Origin: UBA3940 sp964506005
GTDB lineage: Bacteria > Chloroflexota > Anaerolineae > Aggregatilineales > UBA3940
Assembly (NCBI GenBank): GCA_964506005.1
Contig: CAZDLX010000022.1
Coordinates: forward strand, 1 to 30,295
Reading direction: 5' to 3'
Length of the DNA: 30,295 nucleotides
The notes under the pieces were generated by a model. That model did no database searches. It saw only the letters and a list, made by a program, of their open reading frames with translations, and was not told where the DNA came from. Below are positions 17,664-28,708 of this stretch, piece by piece; position 1 is the stretch's first letter; each line of letters opens with the position of its first letter. Made by a program: the position numbers and the translations under genes.

Positions 17664-18722
17664 TCACGCCGTCGCGGCGACCTCCGCCGGCTCGGCGTTT
17701 CGCGCCTGGATGATCTCCGCCATGATGCTCACCGCGATTTCCTCCGGCGAGCGCCCGCCAAGATCCAGCCCGATCGGCGCGTGCAGCCGCGCAATGTGCG
17801 CCTCCTCCATGCCTGCTTCGCGCAGCCGCTCGATGCGCTTGCGGTTCGTCCGCCGGCTGCCCAGCGCGCCGACGTAGCGTGCGCCGCTCGGCAGCACCGC
17901 CGTGAGCGCCGGGTCGTCCAGCTTGGGGTCGTGGGTCAGGATGACGACATAGGCGGAATGGTTGAGCTTCATCCCGGCAAGCGCCTTGTGTGGCCACTCG
18001 CGGACGATCTGCTTGGCGTGGGGGAAGCGCTCCTCGGTGGCGTAGGCGCTGCGCGGATCAACCAGGATGGTATCAAACCCGACGATGTTGGCGATCGCGA
18101 TCAGGGGCTCGGCGACGTGCACCGCGCCCACGATAATCAGCCGGGGCGCGACGGGGTAGGTCTCGACGAACAGCGTGAGATCTTCCGCCACCTCGACCAC
18201 GCCGCCCGTCTCCCGCGCGAGGTAATTCAGCGCCTCGCGAACGGCGCGCCCGGTGTGCTCGCCAAGCTCAAGCTCGCCCTCAGTCTGGCCATCCTCCAGC
18301 ACGATCAGCTTGCGGTTGAGCAGGGCCTCGGGCCCATCCAGCACGCTGACGAGCGCGAACGGCTCGCGGGCATCCAGCAGCGCTTTGGCGCGGTCGTACA
18401 CCCCGGCGAGCGCGCTAAAAGGCTCGACAAACACCTCGATCTCGCCGCCACAGGCCAGCCCGACCTCCCAGGCGGTGTCGTCCGCCACGCCGAAGTGCAG
18501 CAGCTTTGGCTCGCCGGAGGCCAGCACGCCCTCGCCTTCCTGGATCACCGCGCCCTCGACGCAGCCGGCGCTCACCGAGCCGGCGATACCGCCGCCTGAG
18601 GTGGTGATCAGTTTGGAACCTACCGGGCGAGGAGCAGAGCCCCACGTGTTGACCACTGTTGCCACGGCAATGTCGTCACCGCGGGCGCGCCACCGTTCGA
18701 GGCTGTCTAAGACATCCTTCAT
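17664..18722 (-). CDS. XdhC/CoxI-family protein
   Basis: The 352-residue product has the two-domain XdhC layout. The N-terminal XdhC_CoxI part runs over residues about 1-90 (ATVVNTWGSAPRPVGSKLI, then GSVSAGCVEGAVI). The C-terminal Rossmann part starts with LIIVGAVHVAEPL and contains VDPRSAYATEERFP, VILTHDPKLD and YVGALGSRR. XdhC proteins help insert sulfurated molybdenum cofactor into xanthine dehydrogenase/CO dehydrogenase-type enzymes. No molybdenum hydroxylase gene lies in this window, so its client is elsewhere or the protein has another role. The frame is open to 18806, but ATG 18722 is chosen because it matches the family start (MKDVLDSLERW) and has GGGAG upstream. It converges with the ABC operon. 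Confidence 0.88.
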   Translation of the reverse strand: MKDVLDSLERWRARGDDIAVATVVNTWGSAPRPVGSKLITTSGGGIAGSVSAGCVEGAVIQEGEGVLASGEPKLLHFGVADDTAWEVGLACGGEIEVFVEPFSALAGVYDRAKALLDAREPFALVSVLDGPEALLNRKLIVLEDGQTEGELELGEHTGRAVREALNYLARETGGVVEVAEDLTLFVETYPVAPRLIIVGAVHVAEPLIAIANIVGFDTILVDPRSAYATEERFPHAKQIVREWPHKALAGMKLNHSAYVVILTHDPKLDDPALTAVLPSGARYVGALGSRRTNRKRIERLREAGMEEAHIARLHAPIGLDLGGRSPEEIAVSIMAEIIQARNAEPAEVAATA

Positions 18723-18822
18723 GAGATCATCTCCCGAACTCCGGCCAGAAGCCGATACGTGCTGAGGGGTTGAACTATGTGTTATTGTAACGCACCGGGG
18801 CCTCACGGCGCGACGCTGGCAC

Positions 18823-20058
18823 TTACTCCATGCTCATATCGCGGCCCCGCGCGGGGATGCCCGGCAGGCGGCGCCGGCGTATCGCAGCCTCCGCGGCGGC
18901 TTGGGCGGCTTCGCGCTCCGCCGCCTGCTCGCGCTCCGAGCGCGTTCCGCCCGGCGGCCCGGCCATCGGAAAGGGGTCGAGGTCCAGCAGCTTGGCGTAC
19001 ACGTAGCGGCTGATCACGCGCAGCGTGGCGATCATCGGGGCGGCGAGGGCCACGCCCAGCACACCGCCGATGGTCAGCCCGATGATCACGCCGATCAGTA
19101 CGACGACCGGGTGCAGCTTGATCTGCCCGCCGAGGATGTTAGGGACCAGCACGTTCACGTCGATCTGCGCGAAGACCACGTAGCAGATCGCCACGATCAG
19201 CACGAAGACGGCGGGCGGCACGGCGAGGGTGCTCGACCCGGCTACGATGGCGAGCGTGATAGCCGTCGCGCCCCAGATCATGTTGCCGATGCTGGGCAGG
19301 AACTCCAGCAGGCCGCCCCACAATCCGAGCAGCAGCGGCTGCGGCAGCCCCAGAAAGGCGCTGAGAACCGTGAGGATCACCGTCACGGTGAGCGCGAGGA
19401 TCACCTGCCCGCGCAGGAATGCCGCCCAGACCCGGTCAACCTCCGCCAGCAGCAGGGCGAAATCGCCCCGGTAGCGGGGCGGCGCTAACCCCTTGATCGC
19501 CGCCACGACCCGGTTGGCGTCGCGCGTCAGGTAGAAGCCGATGAACAGCGTGAACACAGCGAGCACGACCGAGCGCACGGCCCCCAGCGCGAAGCCGACG
19601 GTATTCGGCGCGATGTTCTGGAGCATGGAGAGCAGAGCGCCAGAAATCGCCTGCTGCACGTCGCCGACCTGTACCTGGAAGCTCAGGATCGTGATAGTCG
19701 TGTCGCTCATGGTGCTGAGCCGCTGCAGGTAGGCGACCAGCGCCTCGTAAGCTGTGACAATCTCGCGGCTGACTTCCTGTACGACCACGACGACGATAGG
19801 AGTCAGCGATCCGACGAGCAGCAGAAAGACGAGCAGCGTGGCGAGCCCTCTCGGCAGCGGCAGCCGCCGGCTGATTGCCCGCACCACCGGCGAGAGCACG
19901 TAAGCCATGATCGCGCCGACCGCCACCGGGGCGAATACAGCGCGGAACGCGTACGCGGCGACGCCCAGCAGCACCAGCGACACCACGCCGACGACCACTT
20001 TGAGTGTCGTGCTCCACGGCGGGCTGACCGTCGTTTCAGGGGAGGGCTGACTCTCCAT
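18823..20058 (-). CDS. AI-2E/PerM-family membrane transporter
   Basis: The 411-residue product is a polytopic membrane protein of the AI-2 exporter (TqsA/PerM) family. Family features are the paired N-terminal helices ending in AIMAYVLSPVVRAISRR, the central amphipathic segment with LSMLQNIAPN, FIGFYLTRD, GLLEFLPSIGNMIWG, and VNVLVPNILGGQIKLHPVVVLIG. Members are proposed to export small molecules such as autoinducer-2, and some act as Na+/H+ antiporters, so the substrate is open. The C-terminal tail (about 40 residues) is cytoplasmic, rich in Arg, Glu and Ala, and may be helical. The frame is open to 20142; the ATG at 20058 gives the usual family start. It lies 100 bp upstream of the xdhC-like start on the same strand. 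Confidence 0.88.
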   Translation of the reverse strand: MESQPSPETTVSPPWSTTLKVVVGVVSLVLLGVAAYAFRAVFAPVAVGAIMAYVLSPVVRAISRRLPLPRGLATLLVFLLLVGSLTPIVVVVVQEVSREIVTAYEALVAYLQRLSTMSDTTITILSFQVQVGDVQQAISGALLSMLQNIAPNTVGFALGAVRSVVLAVFTLFIGFYLTRDANRVVAAIKGLAPPRYRGDFALLLAEVDRVWAAFLRGQVILALTVTVILTVLSAFLGLPQPLLLGLWGGLLEFLPSIGNMIWGATAITLAIVAGSSTLAVPPAVFVLIVAICYVVFAQIDVNVLVPNILGGQIKLHPVVVLIGVIIGLTIGGVLGVALAAPMIATLRVISRYVYAKLLDLDPFPMAGPPGGTRSEREQAAEREAAQAAAEAAIRRRRLPGIPARGRDMSME

Positions 20059-20168
20059 AGGCGGTGGATTCCTCACGAGTCCGGTTATTCTCTGACGGTG
20101 GAAACAGTGAACTTCCTCCAATTGTAGACGGTGGAGGGGCACGTCTCAACATTGTAGGGCATAGATGC

Positions 20169-20197
20169 GTTGGGGCGCAGCAGTGCTGCGCCCCAAC
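20169..20197. repeat. Perfect 14-bp palindrome, probable dispersed repeat
   Basis: GTTGGGGCGCAGCA (20169-20182) and TGCTGCGCCCCAAC (20184-20197) are perfect inverted copies around a single G. It sits in the gap between the AI-2E-family gene and the DHODH-like gene. There is no T-run, so it is not a typical terminator. Confidence 0.8.
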
Positions 20198-20251
20198 CGT
20201 CGGATCGTCGCCACCTCAAGGTCGGCGTGCGGCTTCACAGCCGCTGGTCGT

Positions 20252-21301
20252 CTATTCGCCCTTCGTCGTGCCGCGCCCCCACAGGTAGCGCTGGCCCAGT
20301 GCGTCGGGTTTGGGCCGCCACGACTGCAGCGTCTCGATGTAGTTCGCGCGCTCGAACGCGGCGGGGTAGTCCACGTTCTTCTGGCTCATGCTGCCCTGCA
20401 TCTGCTGGATGGACTCGTACTCGTGCTCCTCCATCCAGAACTGGAGCTCGTGCAGGATCGCGCCGATGCGCCCCACGCCGTTCTGCAGCAGCTCGGAGGC
20501 CATCTGGGCGACCTTCGCGCCCGCCATCATGGCCTTGAGCACGTCGAGATGGCTGTGCACGCCGCTCGTGATCGCGAAGTCCGTGTCGACGCGCCCGTAC
20601 AGGATGGCCACCCAGCGCAGCGGCAGACGCAGCTCGTAGGGCGAGCTGAGCGTCAGCCGGGGCACGACCTCCAGCTCGTCGAGGTCAAAGTCAGGCTGGA
20701 AGAAGCGGTTGAACAGCACCAGGCCATCTGCACCCGCCTCGGCGAGCCGGTGCGCCATGTTGGCCGTTGCGCTGAAGAAGGGGCTCAGCTTGACGGCAAC
20801 CGGAATGCTGACATACTGCTTCACCGTCCGCAAAATGTCGAGGTAGAGCTCTTCGACCTCCGCGCCGGTGTGCTCAACCGACGTGGGGATGTAGTAGACG
20901 TTCAGCTCCAGCGCGTCCGCCCCGGCTTCCTGGATCTTGCTCGCGTACTCCACCCAGCCGCCAGCCGTAACGCCGTTCAGGCTGCCGATGATGGGGATGT
21001 CGACCGCCTGCTTGGCGCTGGCGACCAGGTCGAGGTACTCCTGCGGACCCAGATTGTAGTCCGCGACGTCGGGGTAGAAGTCGATGGACTCGGCGTAGAT
21101 GTACCTGTTGTAGGTGGTATAGTGGTGGAGCGCCTCGCTCTCCTGCTCGATCTGCTCCTCGAACAGCGAGTACATCACGACCGCCGCCGCGCCCGCATCC
21201 TCCAGCCGGCGGATGCCGTCCACCGTCTGTGAGAGCGGCGAGGCGGAAGGCACGATGGGGTTCTTAAGGGCCAGCCCCAGGTAGTTCGTCGTCAAGTCCA
21301 C
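20252..21301 (-). CDS. Dihydroorotate-dehydrogenase-like flavoprotein
   Basis: The 349-residue product has a DHODH-type TIM barrel. It begins DLTTNYLGLALKNPIVPSAS, typical of the family, and has GSLNGVTAGGW, GADALELNVYYIP, PVAVKLSPFF and the C-terminal FMN-phosphate region SGVHSHLDVLKAMMAGAKV. It belongs to the DHODH-like group that is often found beside pyruvate:ferredoxin oxidoreductase, as here, rather than to a pyrimidine operon. Pyrimidine synthesis is therefore not assured; a redox role linked to ferredoxin is an inference. The start is GTG at 21301, with AGGAGG nine bases upstream. A terminator-like hairpin separates it from nifJ, so it may be read partly by read-through. Confidence 0.87.
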   Translation of the reverse strand: MDLTTNYLGLALKNPIVPSASPLSQTVDGIRRLEDAGAAAVVMYSLFEEQIEQESEALHHYTTYNRYIYAESIDFYPDVADYNLGPQEYLDLVASAKQAVDIPIIGSLNGVTAGGWVEYASKIQEAGADALELNVYYIPTSVEHTGAEVEELYLDILRTVKQYVSIPVAVKLSPFFSATANMAHRLAEAGADGLVLFNRFFQPDFDLDELEVVPRLTLSSPYELRLPLRWVAILYGRVDTDFAITSGVHSHLDVLKAMMAGAKVAQMASELLQNGVGRIGAILHELQFWMEEHEYESIQQMQGSMSQKNVDYPAAFERANYIETLQSWRPKPDALGQRYLWGRGTTKGE

Positions 21302-21331
21302 GTCCAGTTTCCTCCTGCGGTACCGTCTGAT

Positions 21332-21369
21332 AAAGAAACAGCCGCCCCGAGTGATCCCCGGGGCGGCTG
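21332..21369 (-). terminator. Intrinsic terminator after nifJ
   Basis: On the minus strand CAGCCGCCCCG and CGGGGCGGCTG form a perfect 11-bp stem with a 9-nt loop, followed by TTTCTTT. It starts 14 bases beyond the nifJ stop and lies before the DHODH-like gene on the same strand, so it should reduce transcription of that gene. Confidence 0.8.
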
Positions 21370-21383
21370 CGTGTGGCTTCGAG

Positions 21384-24971
<3,588 letters not shown>

Positions 24972-25289
24972 GGCTAGACCTCCTCCGGTCGCATTCGCAT
25001 CAAAATACCGGGACCCTCACAGGGGGCCTCGATACGTCTTTAACCTGCCGGTGACGGGCGAGCGCCCGAACCTGACAGGTCGAATCCACTTTCCACCATA
25101 GCTTACCGATGGCGCGATTCAGCTAACAGTGATGAAGATCATTGCGGGGCGTGATGATCGGTCCGATCAGTAAAAGAGGGTCGGATTTGGGGTGTTCGGG
25201 GACTTCTTCACTATGGTATGGAGGAGGGCAGCGTCACCCATCAGAGCTTGCTGAGGATACGTTAATGTTAGTGATGAGATATGTTAGTC
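24972..25289. other. Intergenic region upstream of nifJ
   Basis: This stretch of about 320 bp has no convincing gene. It holds the nifJ ribosome-binding site and, on the minus strand, a GC-rich hairpin CGGGCG-CT-CGCCCG about 100 bases before the start. It also holds a perfect 15-bp palindrome TGATCGG-T-CCGATCA at 25155-25169 that could be an operator. No clear -35/-10 pair for nifJ was seen. Confidence 0.6.
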
Positions 25290-25697
25290 CTACTCTCGAC
25301 TGGAAAACATGCTCCACACGCCCGCCACAGCTATGAATGCGCCAAGAAGCCAGAATCCACGCTGGAAGCTCACTGCGACTCGATCAAGTTCAAGTGGAAT
25401 GGAGCGAGTGAGCCCCCAGCCAAACCACCTGCTAATTGGATACAGGATTAACAACAGACCTACACACAAGTATAGTGCGCTGATTCTCCAGTCTCTGGCC
25501 TGTCTCACAATCCAGAATATCCCCAGCATCAAGGCTGCAAAAGACAGATCAATAACGGGAGTAAGTAAAGTTGCTGAGGTGTAGTCGAACGTTTCGCCGC
25601 CAATACTGAGAAGACTGCTGAGCCATGCCTCGCTTGCATACGCAGCCAAGATGCTGATGGGTAGTAAGACCAGAGCGGCTATCTTTGTCCGTTTCAT
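25290..25697 (-). CDS. Small four-helix membrane protein, unknown function (paralogue A)
   Basis: This is a 135-residue, strongly hydrophobic protein with four predicted membrane segments at about residues 7-25, 45-65, 73-90 and 112-130. I do not recognise a named family. It is clearly related to the product at 28147-28560: both begin with a basic start (MKRTKIAALVLLPISI versus VKHNKWIALGALPIGL), share a central L-L-x-P-[VI]-I segment, a W[IL]V pair followed by an Arg-Trp-containing loop, then LLILYP or LLFYP, and end with a helix after an RG dipeptide. The DNA is AT-richer than the upstream metabolic genes, which suggests acquired DNA. The ribosome-binding site is weak (AAAGG, six bases before ATG 25697). 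Confidence 0.7.
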   Translation of the reverse strand: MKRTKIAALVLLPISILAAYASEAWLSSLLSIGGETFDYTSATLLTPVIDLSFAALMLGIFWIVRQARDWRISALYLCVGLLLILYPISRWFGWGLTRSIPLELDRVAVSFQRGFWLLGAFIAVAGVWSMFSSRE

Positions 25698-26109
25698 CTT
25701 GTGCCTTTATTCCAGGAAAGAGACTCGGTAAATCAAACAGCGGGCGAGGTGGAGTCGTGGGATGCAAATGCGGTTGAGGTACCCGGCCAAGGGTCATTCA
25801 TTCACATTGTAGGCAATTTCACAAGCAGCAGTCAAGGTCAGTTCTGAGACCTGTGTTACCACCCTGGCAGAGCATCGCAGCTGCTCCACAAACAGCCAAA
25901 ATGAGACAATCGGCGCGTCCCAATAGGGAACCTGGCAGGTCGTGTTGGCGTAGATAGTCACGTACGATGACGTTGCGAGCCAGAGTCAGACTGTCATAAA
26001 GCCGCCGCTGTCTGGCGCCAGCCAGGCATTGATGAGTCACGCGTCTTTCGCATCGCCGCGATTCTGGCAAGCCCCATTACCACAACTCGTAGTGAACAGG
26101 CAGAGCAAC
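25698..26109. other. Intergenic region without a convincing gene
   Basis: These 412 bp hold no ORF with protein-like composition and a ribosome-binding site. An 83-residue open frame on the minus strand (25819-26070) was judged not to be a gene. A 10-bp palindrome CTGGCGCCAG lies at 26012-26021. The region may be decayed coding DNA, but nothing can be identified. Confidence 0.5.
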
Positions 26110-27387
26110 ATGGCGACTATCAGCCCGACGACGCGTGCCGAGCGTATTCAGATCATCGATGTGCTACGGGGGTTGGCCATCTTCGGCATCCTGATGGTCA
26201 ACATACATTACTTCGCACAGCCGTGGTCCGCGCCTCCTCCTACCGCCGGCGCACCATTCATCGACCGGGCGGCGAACTGGCTGGTGCAGATGTTCTTCAC
26301 CACGAAGTTCTTCAATCTGTTCTCATTTCTGTTTGGCCTGGGTATGGCGCTGCAGATGCAGCGCGCCGAAGTAAAGGGCGTGCGCTTCGTCCCTCTGTAT
26401 GCCCGGCGGCTGGTGATCCTGGCACTGTTTGGCCTGGCACACGGCATCCTGATCTGGATCGGTGATATCCTGCTCGTCTACGCGGTGCTGGGAGTGCTGC
26501 TTCTCGTATTCTGGCGTAAGGCAAAGCCGCGTACCCTTCTGATCTGGGCTGTGGTTATCACCGGGCTCATCTCGCTCGTGTTTGCGTTTGGTGGAGTGAT
26601 GATAGGCTTGGGTCGCTCGACGCCGGAGGGCGCTGCCCAGCTGGATGCGATGGCTGCCGAGGAGACCGCCGCACTGCAGGCTGACGTCGCAGAGGACTTC
26701 ATCATCTACGGTACGGGCACGTACGGGCAGATTACGGCTGAGCGCGCGGGCGACTTCCTCGACGCGATGATCAACGGCAATGTCTGGATAGCACCGAGCA
26801 TCCTGTCGATGTTCTTGCTCGGCTTATACGCCGGGAAGCGCAAGATCTTCCACGATGTGGAGGCGCACCTGCCGCTCTTCCGCCGCATCCTGGTGATCGG
26901 GCTGCCGGTGGGTTTGCTCGCCAATCTCTACTGGGCCATGGGTGGCTTCAACATGGGCACCGGTACGGCTACCTACGATCCGGGCTTCATGTTCGGTATG
27001 CTGGCGCTGGCGATAGGGGGCCCCGCCCTGTGCCTGTGCTACATCAGCGGGGTTGTGCTGCTCAGCCGGTCGGCGCGCTGGAGTGCGCTGCTGAGTCCGT
27101 TTGCAGCCGTGGGTCGCATGGCGCTAACGAATTATCTGGCGCACTCCATCATCTTTACGACGCTCTTCTACGGGTACGGCTTCGGCCTGATGAACGCAGG
27201 GATCGGCACTGCTGCCCAGCTTCTGATGGGAGTCGTCGTCTACGTGCTCCAGATTCCTTTCAGCGTCTGGTGGATGCGTACCTTCCGGTTCGGCCCGTTC
27301 GAATGGCTCTGGCGCTCGCTGACGTACATGCGTCTGCAGCCGATGCGCCGCGTACCCCCGCCCACATACAGAGAGGCGGTCGGGTAG
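26110..27387 (+). CDS. DUF418/YeiB-type membrane protein
   Basis: The 425-residue product has about eight to ten hydrophobic segments. Near the start it has the motif RIQIIDVLRGLAIFGILMVNIHYF, close to that of the DUF418 (YeiB) family and related to acyltransferase-like membrane proteins. FFTTKFFNLFSFLFGLGMALQ, GDILLVYAVLGV and the late GRMALTNYLAHSIIFTTLFYGYGFGL are also typical of the family. Its biochemical role is unknown. The frame is open upstream to 26029, but the ATG at 26110 gives the usual family start; the ribosome-binding site is weak. The gene is high-GC like the core genome, unlike the small membrane genes around it. It converges with a truncated minus-strand gene at 27456. Confidence 0.87.
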   Translation: MATISPTTRAERIQIIDVLRGLAIFGILMVNIHYFAQPWSAPPPTAGAPFIDRAANWLVQMFFTTKFFNLFSFLFGLGMALQMQRAEVKGVRFVPLYARRLVILALFGLAHGILIWIGDILLVYAVLGVLLLVFWRKAKPRTLLIWAVVITGLISLVFAFGGVMIGLGRSTPEGAAQLDAMAAEETAALQADVAEDFIIYGTGTYGQITAERAGDFLDAMINGNVWIAPSILSMFLLGLYAGKRKIFHDVEAHLPLFRRILVIGLPVGLLANLYWAMGGFNMGTGTATYDPGFMFGMLALAIGGPALCLCYISGVVLLSRSARWSALLSPFAAVGRMALTNYLAHSIIFTTLFYGYGFGLMNAGIGTAAQLLMGVVVYVLQIPFSVWWMRTFRFGPFEWLWRSLTYMRLQPMRRVPPPTYREAVG

Positions 27388-27429
27388 CCATCCCGGCACT
27401 GCTCGCCGGTTCATCTACGGCAGTGAGAC

Positions 27430-27450
27430 GGGGTGGCTTCCAGCCGCCCC
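27430..27450. terminator. Possible bidirectional terminator hairpin
   Basis: GGGGTGGCT (27430-27438) pairs with AGCCGCCCC (27442-27450), with one T-G wobble and a 3-nt loop. It lies between two convergent coding ends. There is no T-run on either side, so the call is weak. Confidence 0.35.
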
Positions 27451-27455
27451 CAACC

Positions 27456-27629
27456 CTACCGCCCCAGCCAGCCGAGCGCCATCTCGGCGCGGTGACGGTG
27501 CGTGTCGCGCCGCGCGATGAGGTCCTGCGCCAGCGCGAAGTCGGCCAGCTCCCCCGCCTGCTGGCGCTGTACCAGCCACTCGGAGATCGCCCACTGCTGC
27601 AGCGGCACGACGACGTTGTACAGCGGCGG
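27456..27629 (-). pseudogene. 3' remnant of an unidentified minus-strand gene
   Basis: A 57-codon minus-strand frame ends in TAG at 27456. It reads as plausible protein (for example WAISEWLVQRQQAGELADFA and ending MALGWLGR). All but two of its codons end in G or C, which is the strong signature of real coding DNA in this genome. The two plus-strand frames over the same bases are much less regular. Beyond 27629 the same frame continues only as the antisense of a transposase. The original gene therefore appears cut, with only its C-terminal part left. I do not recognise the family. Confidence 0.6.
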
Positions 27630-28106
27630 CCCGGTTACGACCCCCTGCCGCTGCGCTGGGTGCTGGTGCGCGACCCGCTGGGCAAGCTCAACCCCGCTGC
27701 CTTCTTCACCACCGACCTGACTGCCAGCCCGCTCGACATCGTGCGGTGGGTGGTGATGCGCTGGAGTGTGGAAGTGACCTTCCAGGAAGTGCGCACCCAT
27801 CTGGGCTTCGAAACCCAGCGCCAGTGGTCGCCCAGGGCTATCCAGCGCACCACCCCCGCCCTGCTCGGCCTGTTCTCGCTGGTCGTGCTGTTGGCTCATC
27901 ACCTGTCGGCCCCTCAGCCCCTGCCCGTGCGCACCGCGGCCTGGTATGTCAAAGCCCAGCCTACCTTCGCCGATGCCCTGGCCTTCGTCCGACACTACTT
28001 GTGGACCCATATCGAATTCGTACACTTACCGGTCCCCAGCAGAGTCGTCCAATTACCGGCTGCTGTGCTGGCCGGTTTCGTCGAAATGCTCTGTTATTCA
28101 GCTTGA
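27630..28106 (+). pseudogene. Transposase C-terminal fragment (DDE, IS701/IS4-like)
   Basis: This frame codes about 158 residues that match the C-terminal third of a large DDE transposase family: PLPLRWVLVRDPLGKLNPAA, the VMRWSVEVTFQEVRTHLGFE region that carries the catalytic Glu, and TQRQWSPRAIQRTTPALLGL. The frame remains open upstream to 27030, but that part is antisense-like over other genes. The N-terminal two thirds, including the two catalytic Asp residues, are missing. The family (IS701-like or DUF4322-like) is judged from the RWVLVRDP and ETQRQWS motifs. It cannot be active. Confidence 0.75.
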
Positions 28107-28146
28107 AATGGACAAAGTCCAGTGACAGAGACATCGTGTAATTAGC

Positions 28147-28560
28147 CTATTCGCTCTTGCTTTGTATCGTGGCTAATATTGCTATTCCAACAACAAAAGC
28201 CCCTGACAGTAGCAGACCTCTTTCTGCATCAAACAGAGTAGCACTGTAAGGAAGGAATGTTCGTACTGACACGGGAGCATAACTCAATATTGTCATACGA
28301 AGCGCTGGATAAAACAGTAGTGCTATGCCAGCAAAAAGGTAAAAATTCCTCACCCAGCGACTGGATGATTGAGTTACAAGCCATAATAGCGAGAATACAA
28401 CTGCTACGTATAGCACGTTGATGATCGGAATCAACAGTAGTCGCAGAAATATAAAATCACTTTCAACCTGCTGTATTCGCTCCAAAAGGAGATCTAAGCT
28501 ATAAAGAAATCCTAAACCTATAGGTAGCGCCCCTAATGCGATCCACTTATTGTGTTTCAC
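28147..28560 (-). CDS. Small four-helix membrane protein, unknown function (paralogue B)
   Basis: The 137-residue product has four hydrophobic segments and is homologous along its whole length to the 135-residue protein at 25290-25697. The frame is open to a TTG at 28593, but GTG 28560 is chosen: AAGGA lies eight bases upstream, and from there the N-terminus aligns directly with paralogue A. Between helix 2 and helix 3 it has WLVTQSSSRWVRN, like WIVRQARDWRIS in paralogue A. The DNA is clearly AT-richer than the core genes. No family name is recognised, and no partner gene is adjacent besides mobile DNA. Confidence 0.7.
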   Translation of the reverse strand: MKHNKWIALGALPIGLGFLYSLDLLLERIQQVESDFIFLRLLLIPIINVLYVAVVFSLLWLVTQSSSRWVRNFYLFAGIALLFYPALRMTILSYAPVSVRTFLPYSATLFDAERGLLLSGAFVVGIAILATIQSKSE

Positions 28561-28660
28561 TCTCTGTGTCCTTGGAGTTTCTCTGAGTAACAAGCTTACG
28601 CACTGGAATCTTGGTGGTTTGTTGCGTCATCGGTCGGTGTAAAACTTTGAGATTGGTACA

Positions 28661-28688
28661 AAGATACGAGCAGTGGGTTCGAATACAA
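28661..28688 (-). promoter_or_regulatory. Candidate promoter of paralogue B
   Basis: The minus strand reads TTGTAT, 16 nt, TATCTT. Both boxes are moderate matches. It lies about 100 bases before the chosen GTG. Confidence 0.3.
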
Positions 28689-28708
28689 CTTGAGAATTGG
28701 CCGGGTGT

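Noticed and set aside
25142..25336. 64-residue plus-strand frame
   Set aside because: No ribosome-binding site, no protein-like pattern, and it overlaps the end of the small membrane protein on the other strand.
25819..26070. 83-residue minus-strand frame containing CQGGNTGL, which resembles the QGGNTGL motif of FAD-linked oxidases
   Set aside because: The residues around the motif do not fit that family, there is no ribosome-binding site, and seven residues can match by chance. At most it is a decayed remnant.
27030..27629. N-terminal part of the 358-residue plus-strand frame as transposase
   Set aside because: It runs out of frame over the DUF418 gene and over the minus-strand remnant, and shows no transposase motif before 27630.
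27456..28025. 189-residue minus-strand frame as one gene
   Set aside because: Beyond 27629 it is only the antisense of a transposase fragment; just the last 57 codons look coding.
28670..28690. GGGTTCGAATAC as a tRNA T-loop
   Set aside because: The flanking bases do not form a T-stem, and no anticodon or acceptor stem was found nearby.
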